NCBI GenBank assembly: GCA_002286715.1
Contig: NSJX01000005.1
Location: forward strand, 811,959 to 875,958
Direction of reading: 5' to 3'
Origin: Dentipellis sp. KUC8613
Lineage: Eukaryota > Basidiomycota > Agaricomycetes > Russulales > Hericiaceae
Length of the DNA stretch: 64,000 nucleotides
In this document: in pieces, positions 45,663 to 57,181 of the stretch
Numbering within the stretch: the first letter of the stretch is position 1
Layout of the letters: every line of letters begins with the position of its first letter
Position numbers and translations under genes: made by a program
Notes under the pieces: model-generated
What the model saw: only the letters and a program-made list of their open reading frames with translations
Told to the model about the DNA's origin: nothing
Database searches by the model: none

Positions 45663-47558
45663 TCAGTGCACTGCACGAAAAATACGTGTCCCCAACTGGG
45701 TCAGTCGAGCGACAGTCAAAAAGCCCGGTTGATGGCTAAGAGAAATCTGCGGCGGGTATGTATATGTACCAACCGTGACATGTTCCACGCAGCTCTTCAA
45801 CCTTTCAACGAGGTTCTCTGCGAAACCCGATAACTTCAACGTTTCAATCCCCCTTCCCTGTTCCTTCCTCTGCTGCAGCTTGGCGGCGAGAAGTGAAAAC
45901 AAGGCCTCCCGTCCGACGTCATCGACGAAGTGAATGTACTCAAGATCGATATGCTTGAGGGAAGGAAAGAACGAAGTATGGTCGACCTCATTACTCTCCT
46001 CCCCGACACCAGATGAAAGCTGGTCGAAGAAACCTTCCAAGGAGAATTCATACGATAAATCTCTCACGACCACGGTCTCCAGTGCGCTCATAGTACTCGA
46101 GAGTCTTGCCCACCAGTCAATAAACTCTTCTCGACAATGTTGGACGGAGTGATCGATGGCCAAGGTTTTGACGTCCGATAGGGGAAGGGCCTTGCACAGG
46201 TTAAGGATCATGGGTCCCATTCTAATGTCTGTTCTATCATCCACGTCATGTCCTCCGAAGAAGCTCTTGTTGCAAATTACCAGGGACAATAGGGGGTCTA
46301 TTGCATTGTCCTGCAACATCCTCGACCAAGCTCCATGATCGTGCGAGGCTAAGAAACTGATGGGGTTGGTGATATATCCACGATCGTAGCGAGAGCTGAT
46401 ATCCACTCGAATTCCTTCAGCGGTGCCCTGAAAGTTGCGAATTCCAACGCAGTGAAGTGAAGCCTGCTGGTCAGGACTTGCGTGTGTAGCGCGGCGGTCG
46501 AAATGACGGGCGAGAGCGTTATAGAGAGGAGGATCATAGACGAGGAATGTACCCATACTAGACTCGAAATACTGTCGAACACGGTATGCATAGAGATACA
46601 CGTATGCATCCGCAGGGACGATGAAGTGATCCAGAAATCGAGCGCAGTCGTCTAAAGAGCCTCCGAATCGCAACATGCGCAGCTTCCGCGGGTGTAATAA
46701 TTCGAAGCCTCCGACGCGAAAGGGAAAGGGGAATCCTGCATTTGTATAAAGACCCTGTTGTTCGTGGCCCATGTTCAATGACAGTTGTTCTAGGTTTGGT
46801 AGGTTGCGCAGCGCCTCGAACATTCGCTGAGTCTCTCCTCCGGGCATACAGGAGACATATCCTATGTGTAGCTCCGCTAAACTGGTGCTGCAGAAAATCT
46901 GCGATGCCCAAGGTAGGAAACAATTGTCCGCCCTGAACACTCGCAGCGCCGGCATACGAGGTAATGCGTCTGAGAGTGGTTCAAATTGCCAGCCGAATTG
47001 AGAGGAAATCCGGAAGTATGTGAGGAGCTGTAGCGGCGCCGATTCACTTATCACAGTTATGCAATTGTTCAAGATGTCGGTGGTGGCGCAGAGCGAGAGG
47101 GTTGCGAAACGTGGAAGGTGCTCCAGTGCCAAAGAGAGATCATCGAAGGTAATGGACCCCGATTCGTCAAACTCAAGGTGGGCATCCCATTCCACAACCA
47201 ACGATACTGATGCGGAGCGCTCTATGATGGTGTCCATCATTTCCAGGTCACCGCAGTGCAGCATCCTCCAAAGCAGAGGACATCCCAGAGCCGCGGCACG
47301 CCATCGCCGACAGACGTGCGTGATGGAGTATAGCGTTGGATCGCTTCTTTTATGGCACGAGCGGGATAGGGTATCCCAAGGGTGCGTGGGCTGATCCCAG
47401 TCTTGCGGAAGCATTATACATTCGCGAGTGGCTTCTATGAATATTTGCTGGAGGAGTTCGTTGGCAAGACGAGACAAAGCCCGTTGATCCTGGCGCGGTG
47501 CGTCTAGAGTGAGGCCTTCCAGTGCTGTCGATAATGACATATTGGCCGAAGCTATCAT
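45663..47558 (-). CDS. F-box protein 2 (intronless paralogue)
   Basis: One open frame of 631 codons from ATG 47558 (MIASANMSLSTALEG); an in-frame ATG at 47540 is an alternative. The F-box at about residues 28-95 reads LSRLANELLQQIFIEATREC ... LYSITHVCRRWRAAALGCPLLW. The remainder parallels F-box gene 1: FRISSQFGWQFEPLSDALP, FEALRNLPNLEQLSLNMGH, RKLRMLRFGGSLDDCARFLD, and SFFPSLKHIDLEYIHFVDD near the end. The last 30 residues (HQPGFLTVARLTQLG) extend beyond gene 1 and may be a recent read-through. It is probably an SCF substrate adaptor of unknown target and belongs to the local F-box cluster. Confidence 0.87.
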   Translation of the reverse strand: MIASANMSLSTALEGLTLDAPRQDQRALSRLANELLQQIFIEATRECIMLPQDWDQPTHPWDTLSRSCHKRSDPTLYSITHVCRRWRAAALGCPLLWRMLHCGDLEMMDTIIERSASVSLVVEWDAHLEFDESGSITFDDLSLALEHLPRFATLSLCATTDILNNCITVISESAPLQLLTYFRISSQFGWQFEPLSDALPRMPALRVFRADNCFLPWASQIFCSTSLAELHIGYVSCMPGGETQRMFEALRNLPNLEQLSLNMGHEQQGLYTNAGFPFPFRVGGFELLHPRKLRMLRFGGSLDDCARFLDHFIVPADAYVYLYAYRVRQYFESSMGTFLVYDPPLYNALARHFDRRATHASPDQQASLHCVGIRNFQGTAEGIRVDISSRYDRGYITNPISFLASHDHGAWSRMLQDNAIDPLLSLVICNKSFFGGHDVDDRTDIRMGPMILNLCKALPLSDVKTLAIDHSVQHCREEFIDWWARLSSTMSALETVVVRDLSYEFSLEGFFDQLSSGVGEESNEVDHTSFFPSLKHIDLEYIHFVDDVGREALFSLLAAKLQQRKEQGRGIETLKLSGFAENLVERLKSCVEHVTVGTYTYPPQISLSHQPGFLTVARLTQLGTRIFRAVH

Positions 47559-48229
47559 CGAAACCGGTGGTATATCCTAGACGTTTTGATGGGCTGGCAG
47601 TTTAGAGAACGTATGAAGCGTCACGTACTGTACTTTCGAGTCGAGAGTGACACAACCGCAAACGGAGGAAACCCGACGCGGCGCCTGGTCTGAATTCAAC
47701 AAGGTGGTGTTGGCTGGGTTGAAGGGAGTTCACAAAATGGCCCACGTCTCCGAGTCGAGCATTCGGAGTAGAGGGTTGGAGCGAAGTGAAGGCAGAGGCG
47801 GGCACCTAGCGTAAATTACGTACCTCTCATGCTGGGTTGACAAGATGTTCCCAGGATGCTAATTGGCGTAACGCGAACCCCGAGTTCAGGTGATTGCAAG
47901 CTAGTCTCCTTTGACAGACCTTATCAGACTGCCGTTAGCCTGAGGTTGGATAATACTTCCCTTGGGGCTCGCGGACCTGCGCGCCACAGGTTTATGTAGC
48001 TATGCCACATCAGTACTGTAGGACGGGCTCTACAACAGTCAAATGCCCGTTGACAAGGCAGATCACAAGCGAATAGTCCAGAGTAGACGACCCAATCGGG
48101 TTCTAGCGGAATTCCTGTTCGGTTGCAAGTTACAGATACAAGTGGGGAGGACAGTCCTAGGGAGCACACAACTAAAGTATACACCTATCGTTTCACTTCC
48201 GTCTGGGAGTCCACCTTCCCGTTGCTTTA
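47559..48229. other. Intergenic between F-box gene 2 and RAM1
   Basis: 670 bp: F-box 2 upstream sequence and RAM1 3-prime flank. No coherent frame, repeat or RNA gene was seen. Confidence 0.5.
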
Positions 48230-50074
48230 TTACGGCTTGTCCTGGTTCGTCGCTGGCACCCGAATCGAGTGCTTCGGTACAACTTGTCCATAGAAGTGGC
48301 CCATGATACCCTCAGTATGTGTGATGGTAAGGTTGAATAGCGGATGTGTGGCATTCTGCGTAGGATAATTACTGTCATTGTTCGAATGTTTAGCAAGATA
48401 CGACATACCACGCGGTTCGATGCCGGGCCGATGACTTTGGACGTCCCTTCTTCCTCCGTCCAGCATAGTGCCTCAGCAAAGACAGTCTTTCTAAACTTAT
48501 CTTCAGCGGTATCTGGCAAGACGTAAGTACAGATTCGTGAACCAAATTTCTGTCTCACCTTCTTTGGATTTCCATGCTGCACGCAGCTCTGACTTTCTAG
48601 AAGGCGAAGGGAAGACACGATGTTGCGCTGCTGACAAGCCGGAGAGGCAGTAGAGCGTATGATACGCGTCCGGGTTCCTGCAGCCCCAATCGTAAGCAAA
48701 AAACAGCGCAAGGACGCATCTGTAATACCGACTTTGGGGGTTTATCACGCAAGCCACCGGCACTGTGCTGCCCCGCTAGTAGCACATACTCCTGCAGCGC
48801 CTTGCGGTTGAACAATGAATCTGGCCGCCCGGGCGCTTAGCTCTAGCATGCACCTCACGTCAAAGCAAAACCACACACCATCGACCTCGTCCCATTCATC
48901 CGTGTCCATCGCCTCCTCTGGCTCAACCTGTGGTCTATGTATCCGGCCGATTCCGAGCGCTCCGAGCAGCGCAAACTCGCCGCCGACCCACCACGAATAG
49001 CAGCCGTCGACAAGCTTGTTCGTACGGCCACGGAACCCGCCAAGCTCCGCGTCGACACCCTGCATCTGCACGAGCCAGCGCAGCAACCTGCGCGCGTCAA
49101 TCGCAGGGCGCGGTGCAGGCTCCGCGTCAAGGAACGGTAGCAGCATCACCCACGACGCGAGCCCGCAGAACGTGTACCCGCCATGTGCCTCGCCCAGGGC
49201 CGGGCGCGGATGAGGGAGGCACTGCGGAGGCGCGTCCTCGTCAGGCTGGGCGGCGAAGTACGGGTGCGAAGCGCTCGCGAAGCCGCCCTCATATGTCTGG
49301 CACGACGCGATGAAAGCGGCGGTGCCCGCGAGCAGCTCGGGCGTGACAAGATTGAGGAGCGTCGCGACGGCGAGGAGGCAGTAGATCCCGCTGTGACCGC
49401 AGCAGATTCGAGTCAGCGGAATGAGACGCGGATATGGGGAAACTGGTGGAGTGCGCACCGGACATCGACCTCGGCATCGTGTGAGACAACGAATGACCCA
49501 TCAGGCTGCTTGAGGGTCATAAACCACTTGTAAAGCTTCTCACTATGCTACTCGTCAGGAAGTGCGAGGGGCAGAGGGGGGCTGCACGCACCGGTCGATC
49601 TGGTCCCAGCCGCCGCCCGGACCGGGACGGCCAACAACGGCGAGCGAGCACACGGACGCGTACGTCGCGAGAACGTGCGCCGTCTGTCCTGGCCCGCCGC
49701 CGAACCCGCCGTCGGGATGCTGCCATGCCATAATCGTATCGATCGCCCTGTGCGCGTTCAGCGCGAATTCGACATTAGAATGGACGAACGACACACCTCT
49801 GCTTGTTCGTCGGATCCATGCCGACCTGCAGCAGACTAAAGCTCTGAAGCGTCCAGAACATGAGCCACGGCTGGCTCGCATCCTGGCTGACATAGCGCGC
49901 GGGGAAGCCCTGTACGAGGTTGCGGACGAGGAACTGGAGGTGCGCATTCTTGTTGAGCGTTGGGTTCGCGCGGTCGGGCGTGGACGCGGCACAGGCCTGG
50001 AGGACATCCTCCGTCTCGCCCTGTAGGATCGAGGTCGCGGTTGGAAAGGCGTCGGTGGATGTACGTTTCGGCAT
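48230..50074 (-). CDS. RAM1: Protein farnesyltransferase beta subunit
   Basis: Minus-strand gene with about eight exons from ATG 50074 (MPKRTSTDAFPTATS). Prenyltransferase alpha-alpha repeats are plain: AIDTIMAWQHPDGGFGGGPG, LYKWFMTLKQPDGSFVVSHD with AEVDVR, FIASCQTYEGGFASASHPYF, and LLRWLVQMQGVDAELGGFRG. The catalytic zinc ligands are present: Asp and Cys in LVDGCYSWWVGG and His in SDAYHTLYCLSGLS (written NPDAYH here). The terminal exon gives HPLFNLTITHTEGIMGHFYG, a conserved end, then the stop at 48230. With the RAM2 alpha subunit it farnesylates CaaX proteins such as Ras and, in mushrooms, lipopeptide mating pheromones. It starts only 180 bp from the MMS19 stop, in the same direction. Confidence 0.93.
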
Positions 50075-50253
50075 AGCGTATGTACAGGGGATGGTAGGCG
50101 GGAGGTAATGATAATTGTCTGAGGCTCGAGACAATGTTATCAATTACTACCCTTGGGTTAGGGTCTCGGCTACATGGTTTTGTTGTCTACAATACATTCA
50201 AGTCGTGTGCTACTACAAGCTCGTCTATCCGTTATATGTGTACCTAGGAAGGG

Positions 50254-53200
50254 TCAGCCACTGCAAAGCGGGTTATATCGCGTGAGCTTACCAGTTCGAT
50301 CTTCAATGTGTCGTCAGTACCGATATTTGGCGCGGAGAGAAAGGTACTCACCGTGCGTCCACCGCTTCCTTCCGCACCGCGCGTTTCGGATCATCCAGCG
50401 CCTTCGTCAGCTCCTTCAGCACAGTTGGTTTGTGCGGGTGCAACACGTCGTACCGCACGATCTGTGGGATGATCGCGAGATACTTCAACGCCGCTATCCG
50501 CACCCTCTGCACGTATCCGTGAGCAGTGTGCCTCCCACATAAGAGTAAGTGAATATAACGGACCGCGTTGGGCATCTCCTGAGCCGAACTATTCCTCAAC
50601 ATCGTTGATACCAAGGTCGATGAATGTCCCGAAATGAGACTTCCTTCTTTTGAGATCTTGGCATTCGCCTCGACGTCTGCCTGTGCAGCCGAAAGGAAGG
50701 TCTCGATCACATTTGCGCGGATCTCCGCATCGGGCAGCTCGAGGCCACGCAAAAGAAGGGGAATAAGCTGTTCCATACAAATCAACGTACGAAAATTGTA
50801 GAATTGAAAAGGTCGTACCGTTGGTAGCTCATAAGCGTAAGTCGATTTTGGTATTGAGGTGATCAGTGAGGTCAGGGCCACGAGGTGCGCAGTTTGTCTT
50901 CTCGGTTCTGTGCACTGAAATGAGAATCACATCTGCAAGGCTGTGGATCAAAAGGTAGCATACCACCGATCAGTTTGGCCCCCTCGACGATACGCGGCAG
51001 CATCGCGTTCATGTATTTCTGAGCGTACAAAATCTGGCAAATATTGTTGTTGAGGTTCAGCGAAGAAATTTGGATGGCCAGCTTACCTTGATAACAGCAT
51101 GGTTGCTCTTAGTCAACACCTTGTCTAATACCACGACCTGTCCGATTGCACGGCCCGCGTCCCAGCTGACCTCCGCATCGTCGAAGAGTTGGAACAACCG
51201 TTCCGCCAACGATAACGCCTGTGGGTGGCTCCGAAGCAGCAGACCTTTAGAAATCTGCACAAACGAGAGTGAGCAAGAAACGTGGCTCGGAGAGAATATG
51301 CGTACCCAAGCCCACGCACTGAGCGCCAACCGCCGACCCTCGGCTGGGCGCGATCCGTCCTCGATTTCTGAACTCCAGAACATAGGAAGCTTCTCGGCGA
51401 CGAAAGTCTCCAGATCTGCATTTAATAATCAAATTTCACAATAACCAGGTGCAGGGCGAGGATTGTCCACGTACCCTGTGCCCGCTTATTGAGTACGGCG
51501 GATATGACATGCCATGCGCTGTCTCGCTCAAGCACGTTCTCCGCGCGATGGACGCTCCAGTCCAACAGCATGGTAAGGAATACTGTTGGGTCATCCACAG
51601 GCAGCTTAACCTACAATTGCATATCAATCGTCAGGCTCGAGACTGACCAATGAGAGAAATAAAGCAAAAGGGATCACAGACCTCTTTGTGCAGCGCAACT
51701 ACAGCTTGCGCGAACAGCGTCACCAAATTCTTCTGCCTAATCCCCGCATTGGTCTCCGTATCGAACGGCTTAAATCGCCTTGCGGCGGGCACCTTCTGGT
51801 GCCCAACAGCAAGGTTTCCGACCTCACTCTTCAAATACGCATCGAACAGCGCAGCAACGAACGTCTCCTGTCTCCTACAACCCCACTACGTCACACTTCT
51901 ACTCCAACAAGACAAGGAAGCAACTCACTTCGCATCGAGAGTCTGCACGACCAAATTGACGATCCGGCCCGCCATGCCCAGTACGCGCGGATGCGTCCCC
52001 ACACTCCCAGACTCGGACTCAGACTCCGCGCCCGCGACCGCGGCGTACACGAACAGATTGAACAACCGCGGCACGAGGCTGTCGACGTACTTCGGCACAT
52101 CCACGTCCCCGCGCACGACCTTCGCGCCGAGCACGTCGCCCAGCGTCGCGAGCAGCGCATGCGCGTATGCCGCCGCGGGCTCCACATCTCCCTCCGCAGG
52201 TCCAGGTTTACCTGCACCTTCGCTTTCGGCAGCGGAGGGCACGCAGAGGAACTCGAGCTTGGTGAGGATGCGCACGACGAGCGTCTCGAAGAGCGCGGGC
52301 TGCGTGCACAGCCGCGCGAGCGCGGCGAGCGTGCTGCAGTAGCGTGCGCGCGCGGCCGTGTCTGCACGCGGCGGGGCGGAGTCTGGGAGCGCGGCGAAGA
52401 GGAGCGGGAGCGTCGTCGATGCGATGTGGTGCGGTGCGGGCGTCGCGATCGTGTGCAGGAGCGTCAGAGCAGCGTCGCTAGAAAAGGCACGTCAATGTCA
52501 GCATGAAAGTTCACTACGAGAAGAGAGAAGGCGAGACATACGTGATGTCGGCATGGTCCGCATCGTCGCGCGCATCGCTCGTGATGACCTCGTTCGCGCT
52601 CTGCACGACGAACCCGAGCTCGTCGTCGTCGAGGAGGCCGGGCGTCGTCACCAAGGCGTCGAGCCCGTCGATGGCGGGGCGCGCGGCGGAGGGCGCCTTG
52701 ATCCCGACAGTCAGCGCGCCGAGCACCGCGTCCTTGTAGGGCAGAAGTGGTGGCGGCACGGGGGACTCCGCTGCTTCCGCGCCCGTGGATAGGGCCGAGT
52801 CACGCGCGGCTGCAATGAGCGCTGCGAGTAGGGCGAGGACGGGGCCGCGGTTCGCGCGCTCGTCGGGATCGAGGAAAAGTTTGATGAGGTGCGGGACTGC
52901 TTGTGCAAGCGTGTATTTCGATACAGATGCTGGGTGCGCGAGGGGTGGGGTTAATGATGTGGTGAAGATCAAATGCGGAACACAAACGGGTGGTCGACAT
53001 GAAAGCACACAGAACCTTGATCGCGGGCTTCGCCTGGCTCTTCTCCGGCTCCTTGAGGATTACGATACATTCTTCACATGCATCCTTTGCGAGACCCTGG
53101 ATGTCGGTATCCTCGTTCGTGGCCTCGGTCTCGGTGTGGTTGTCAGCGGCATGCTCGTCAGCGTAGATGGTCTTGATGAGGACTTGCGTAGTCTTGAGGG

Positions 53201-54568
53201 CTTCCTCTTCCGTGATGGGGTCGGTGGGCTGGAAGATCTCGAGCTTGAGGGAATTCCAGAGTTTTCGCGCTGAGGTGCGCGCGAAGGCGGAGCCGTAGAC
53301 GGGCAAGCAAGCGGATAGAGTTCGGAGGGTGTCGCGCTGGTTAGGAGTTAATGGTGTCAGAACATCGTAGTCAGGAATTGCAGAATTAGGGAGACCTTGG
53401 TCGCCGGGGCGCCAGCGTTGAGCTTCTCGAGGAATAGAGGAATGGCGAGGTTGCCGAATAGCGGTGTCGAGGCAAGACAGTTACTGTATTGACAACCTTG
53501 AGAGACCAGCTGCAGAGATAAAGGAACGAGCTGACCGGAGTGCTGTTTTGAGATCGTCAGATGTGATGCCGTACGGATCATCTGGAGGAGGCTTGAACGT
53601 GATCGGGAAGTAGCAAAATGTGATATTAAACATGTCCTGCAGTCAATGCCGCAGATGAACAACTGGAAAAGGGCATCTAGATATAAATTTACCTCTATTT
53701 TTGACTTAACATCAAACTCTACCAGGATGACGCGTGATATCGCGAAACCCACTAGCAAATTCCGAGGGTCTTTCTCCCCATCTGCTAGATTGACATAACC
53801 CGAGATGAACTCGGTGCCCATCTTCTTCAGTGCTAGGTTATCATGAACGATAGCTCAATTGAATGTTAAAGCAAACACCCCTACCTTCACGGTGGCGCGC
53901 CATGAGCGAGTCAATAATGGAGAATACGATATAACGCTGCGCCTGGACAAGGGCCTTCATCTTCACATGGGCGAACAGCCTACGCTCTCGATCTAACCAT
54001 TCAAACACTCGTGAGGGAGAGTTGGACGTACGCTCTGACCACCTTTTCGGCATCCTCGCTGTTAAAAGAGGGCAGGGGTGTCAGGCCGAGGAGGCCTTTC
54101 AGCGCCGGGATGATCGTTTCTGTGTCTTCAAGCTTGGATGTGAAGAAGTTCACAAGCACGTTCACTGGTCGCGAGATTGGTACTGTAATAGGGACCAAAT
54201 GATGACGTGTATCACAGACCTGATTGTCTGCTGAATTTCTCTGGAGGGCATTTGCTAACAACTGCGGCCAGAAACTCCACGCCTTGTAGGGGACAGATGT
54301 ACATGCCTGAGCACTCCTCGAACACAACGCGTAAAGCACACACCCTTATTCCGGAGGTCATCCTCTTCTGATGTAAGGTACTCGCCAAGTGCTTGCACGA
54401 CATGCAGGAGCTTGATATCCCCCGACGCGATCCCTGTGCACCCAAGTCCTCCACGATCAGTCCTTCAATCAGAAACAGTGGACTGTACGCACCTGCGGCC
54501 GTGTCCTCGACTTCTTTATCCCTCTGTGAGGCCACCCATATGCGCGCGAGGCGTTCTGCTGCCTCCAT
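50254..54568 (-). CDS. MMS19: MMS19 (cytosolic iron-sulfur assembly adaptor, HEAT-repeat protein)
   Basis: A long minus-strand gene with many small exons and roughly 1,100 residues. It begins at ATG 54568 (MEAAERLARIWVASQRD) and continues IASGDIKLLHVVQALGEYLT and EEDDLRNKG, the conserved MMS19 N-terminus. Downstream: VVSKCPPEKFSRQS, MGTEFISGYVNLADGEKDPR, NITFCYFPITFKPPPDDPYG, then NLAIPLFLEKLNAGAPATK. Helical HEAT repeats run through the middle, and the C-terminal block reads VRIAALKYLAIIPQIVRYDV with TKALDDPKRAVRKEAVDAR. MMS19 delivers iron-sulfur clusters to nuclear DNA polymerases, helicases (XPD, FANCJ) and primase together with CIA1 and CIA2. The exact 3-prime end is uncertain: splicing after VDAR could end the protein at 50254 or a little earlier. 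The middle contains two strongly GC-rich exons (about 51990-52440 and 52560-52930). Confidence 0.9.
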
Positions 54569-55212
54569 GCGTGACTGGAGGGTCTGCTAGGTGACAGAGG
54601 AGAGTAAGATACAGTCGAAGACGCTGGTGTCCAATCATCTTGCAGTCGAGTAACATTTGGTAATGACGCAATCGGGCTCACGCGATAGGGTCTCAGTCTC
54701 GTTTGGCTCGAGCTCGAGCTATGCACAACTTCTCATTACGATGTCGTTCAGGATATACGTACATACGATGAGCCAGAAGAGACAGAACAAAATACATGAA
54801 ATTCTGTCGCAACTGGGTGTTATAATAATCCTACCACATTACTTGAAAATTAGTATGAAGTATATAAATCTTCAGCCTAACGTTCTGTGTAGTTCATGTT
54901 GAGCTCTGAGAGGAGCCATTTCATCCCAAGCAGTAGCCATACGGTGCCTAGTTATGTTTCAGAGAGATCCATGCGAAGATTGCTTGGAAGCCGGCGCTTA
55001 GGAGCGCGTCGCGTCGCGCCTCGACAAGCGCCGAGATCTTTCGTGGCGTTCTGCCGTTTTGAAGCATTACAACTCACAGGCTTTCCAGCTTTGCTTCCAC
55101 TCTGGCTCTACGGGCTCTACATAGTGCGTATAATGCACTCATATGGAGCGATGCAAAACTTACGTGGTGCAGGTCAATAGCAGGTCGAAGCTGCCGCTCG
55201 CAACCTTAGCCC
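54569..55212. other. Divergent promoter region MMS19 / methyltransferase
   Basis: 640 bp between divergent start codons. An AT-rich part at 54780-54880 and a short plus-strand frame at 54896-55180 carry no recognisable feature. Confidence 0.45.
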
Positions 55213-56988
55213 ATGAGGCACCTTGGCAGTCTTCTCTCCCGAGCCTGCACCCGACGTCGTCTGGCTCTCCATTTCCGTTCGCCTTATATCTCTACGCCAG
55301 AACGGTCGTTTTCGTCTACTCCATCTATTCATAAAGTCAAGACCAAAGGCACCACTAGCTCACCCTTCCGTTCTACCCAGTCCAAGGACAAAATCAACTA
55401 CAACCAGGAGATCTTCTTCGATGAGCGCCCCGACCCGGAATACGTCAACTACACGCGTGTCACCGCGAATGATCTCGAGAGCAACAAGGAACCGCCGCGG
55501 CGCGTGAAGATGCTCGTGCGCGACTTCATTGAGGATTCGCTGTACAACCCCCACTACGGGTACTTCCCGAATCTAGCGACGATCTTCACGCCCACAGAGA
55601 CTACAATTAATTTCAATGCGTTGAACGATGAGGCGCACTTCCAGGATGAAGTGGCGAGGCGTTACGCAGCGTACGGAAAGGACCGTGAGGGGCCCGGGAG
55701 ACAGATATGGCATACGCCTACCGAGCTGTTCAAAGTGAGTAACGCGTATACGTACTAGAGACTGTTTTCTAACAATTATTGATTAGCCATATTATGGGCA
55801 AGCTATGGCGCAGTGCATCGTGTCCGAGTACCTCCTCAAATATTTCCCCTATGAGGATCTCGTCATTTACGAGATAGGCGCGGGTAACGGCACACTTGCC
55901 CTCGACATCCTCGACTACCTCTGCGACCAGTACCCTGAGGTGTACGAGCGCACGCATTACAACATCGTGGAGATTAGTGGTCGCCTTGCACATATGCAGA
56001 GGGAGAAGCTGCGGCCAACACACCCTTGCGTGAAGGTTACGCACAAGAGCATCTTCCACTGGAATAAGCGCGAGCCCGCGCCGTGCTTCTTCGTCGCAAT
56101 GGAGGTCGTCGTGAGTGCTCCGTTTCCTTACGTACCGATATTGGTACAGCCATGACACATTGCGGGCTCACGCACGCCACGCAGGACAACTTCGCCCATG
56201 ATATGATCCGGTACGACTACCGTACGCTCGAGCCATACCAAGGGCTTATTACTATCGACGACAACGGCGAATTCGGGATGTACTATACGCGCGTCACGGA
56301 CCCGCTCATCTCGTCCTTCCTCGCACTTCGCCGGCGCCTCGGGCACCCCCCTCCGCTACCCGCGCTGCTGCGATCGTCAACCTTACGCTCGCTTTACACG
56401 AACCTCCCATTTGCTCCGAACCTGTCCGTGCCAGAGTACGTCCCGACGCGCCTACTCAGCCTCCTGCGCACGCTCCGCACGCACTTCCCGCGGCACCGGC
56501 TGCTCCTCTCGGACTTCAGCTCGTTGCCGGACACAATCCCGGGAGTGAACGCGCCCGTCGTGCAGACGCGGCTGGCGAACACGACGATCCCGTGCTCGAC
56601 GCTCTTCGTGCGGCAGGGCTACTTCGACATCTTCTTCCCGACGCACTTCGGCCGGCTCCGCGAGATGTACGAGCACGTGCTCGAGCAGCCCGACGTGCTC
56701 GCGGGCGCGCCCACGGGTGCGGACAGCGGGCGCGCGCTCCCGCTCGCCACCAGCGCGTCCGCGCTCTCGTCGGGCAAGAACTTCTTCTCGTCGTACCAGC
56801 CGCGCAATCGCCGCCAGCCCGTCGACGGCGTCGCGAGCGCGAGCGGGCTCCCCGTCGGCGAGCGCAAGTCGAGCGTGTTCACGCACGCGGAGTTCCTGGA
56901 GACGTATGCGGATCTGAGCAAGACGCAGCTGCGGAACGGGGAGAACCCGCTTTTGGATTATTACCAGAACGTGAAGTTCCTGTTCTGA
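55213..56988 (+). CDS. Mitochondrial SAM-dependent methyltransferase, NDUFAF7/MidA family
   Basis: Three exons from ATG 55213. The first 40 or so residues (MRHLGSLLSRACTRRRLALH, then RSFSSTPSIHKV) are rich in Arg and Ser with no acids, a typical mitochondrial presequence. The methyltransferase fold follows: MLVRDFIEDSLYNPHYGYF, then after an intron GQAMAQCIVSEYLL and the SAM-binding LVIYEIGAGNGTLALDIL, then YNIVEISGRLAHMQREKL. The last exon covers FAHDMIRYDYRTLEPYQG to the end at 56988 (YYQNVKFLF). In animals NDUFAF7 dimethylates an arginine of complex I subunit NDUFS2. The fungal protein belongs to the same DUF185/SAM-MT family but is longer in its C-terminal half, so the exact substrate is inferred only. 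Exon 3 is very GC-rich. Confidence 0.85.
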
Positions 56989-57181
56989 CTCTGAGCGCCG
57001 TGGTATCGCCAGATGGCAGGTGGTGCGACGTCGGCGGGTCGGAGTGGGGCGCTGGGTATTTGCGCTTTGGGGAGAACAGCGGTGCCGATGATAAGTTATT
57101 GCTGACTACGTACCAGTACAATGGGTGCGCCCCCGAGATGTCGACACTGGATCGTCCGCGCCACAAACCACATAGCTATCT

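Noticed and set aside
49562..50026. Plus-strand open frame of 154 codons
   Set aside because: Antisense of RAM1 exons, which have clear prenyltransferase motifs.
51688..52506. 272-codon open frame on the plus strand
   Set aside because: Antisense to GC-rich MMS19 exons; its composition mirrors the opposite strand and it has no domain pattern.
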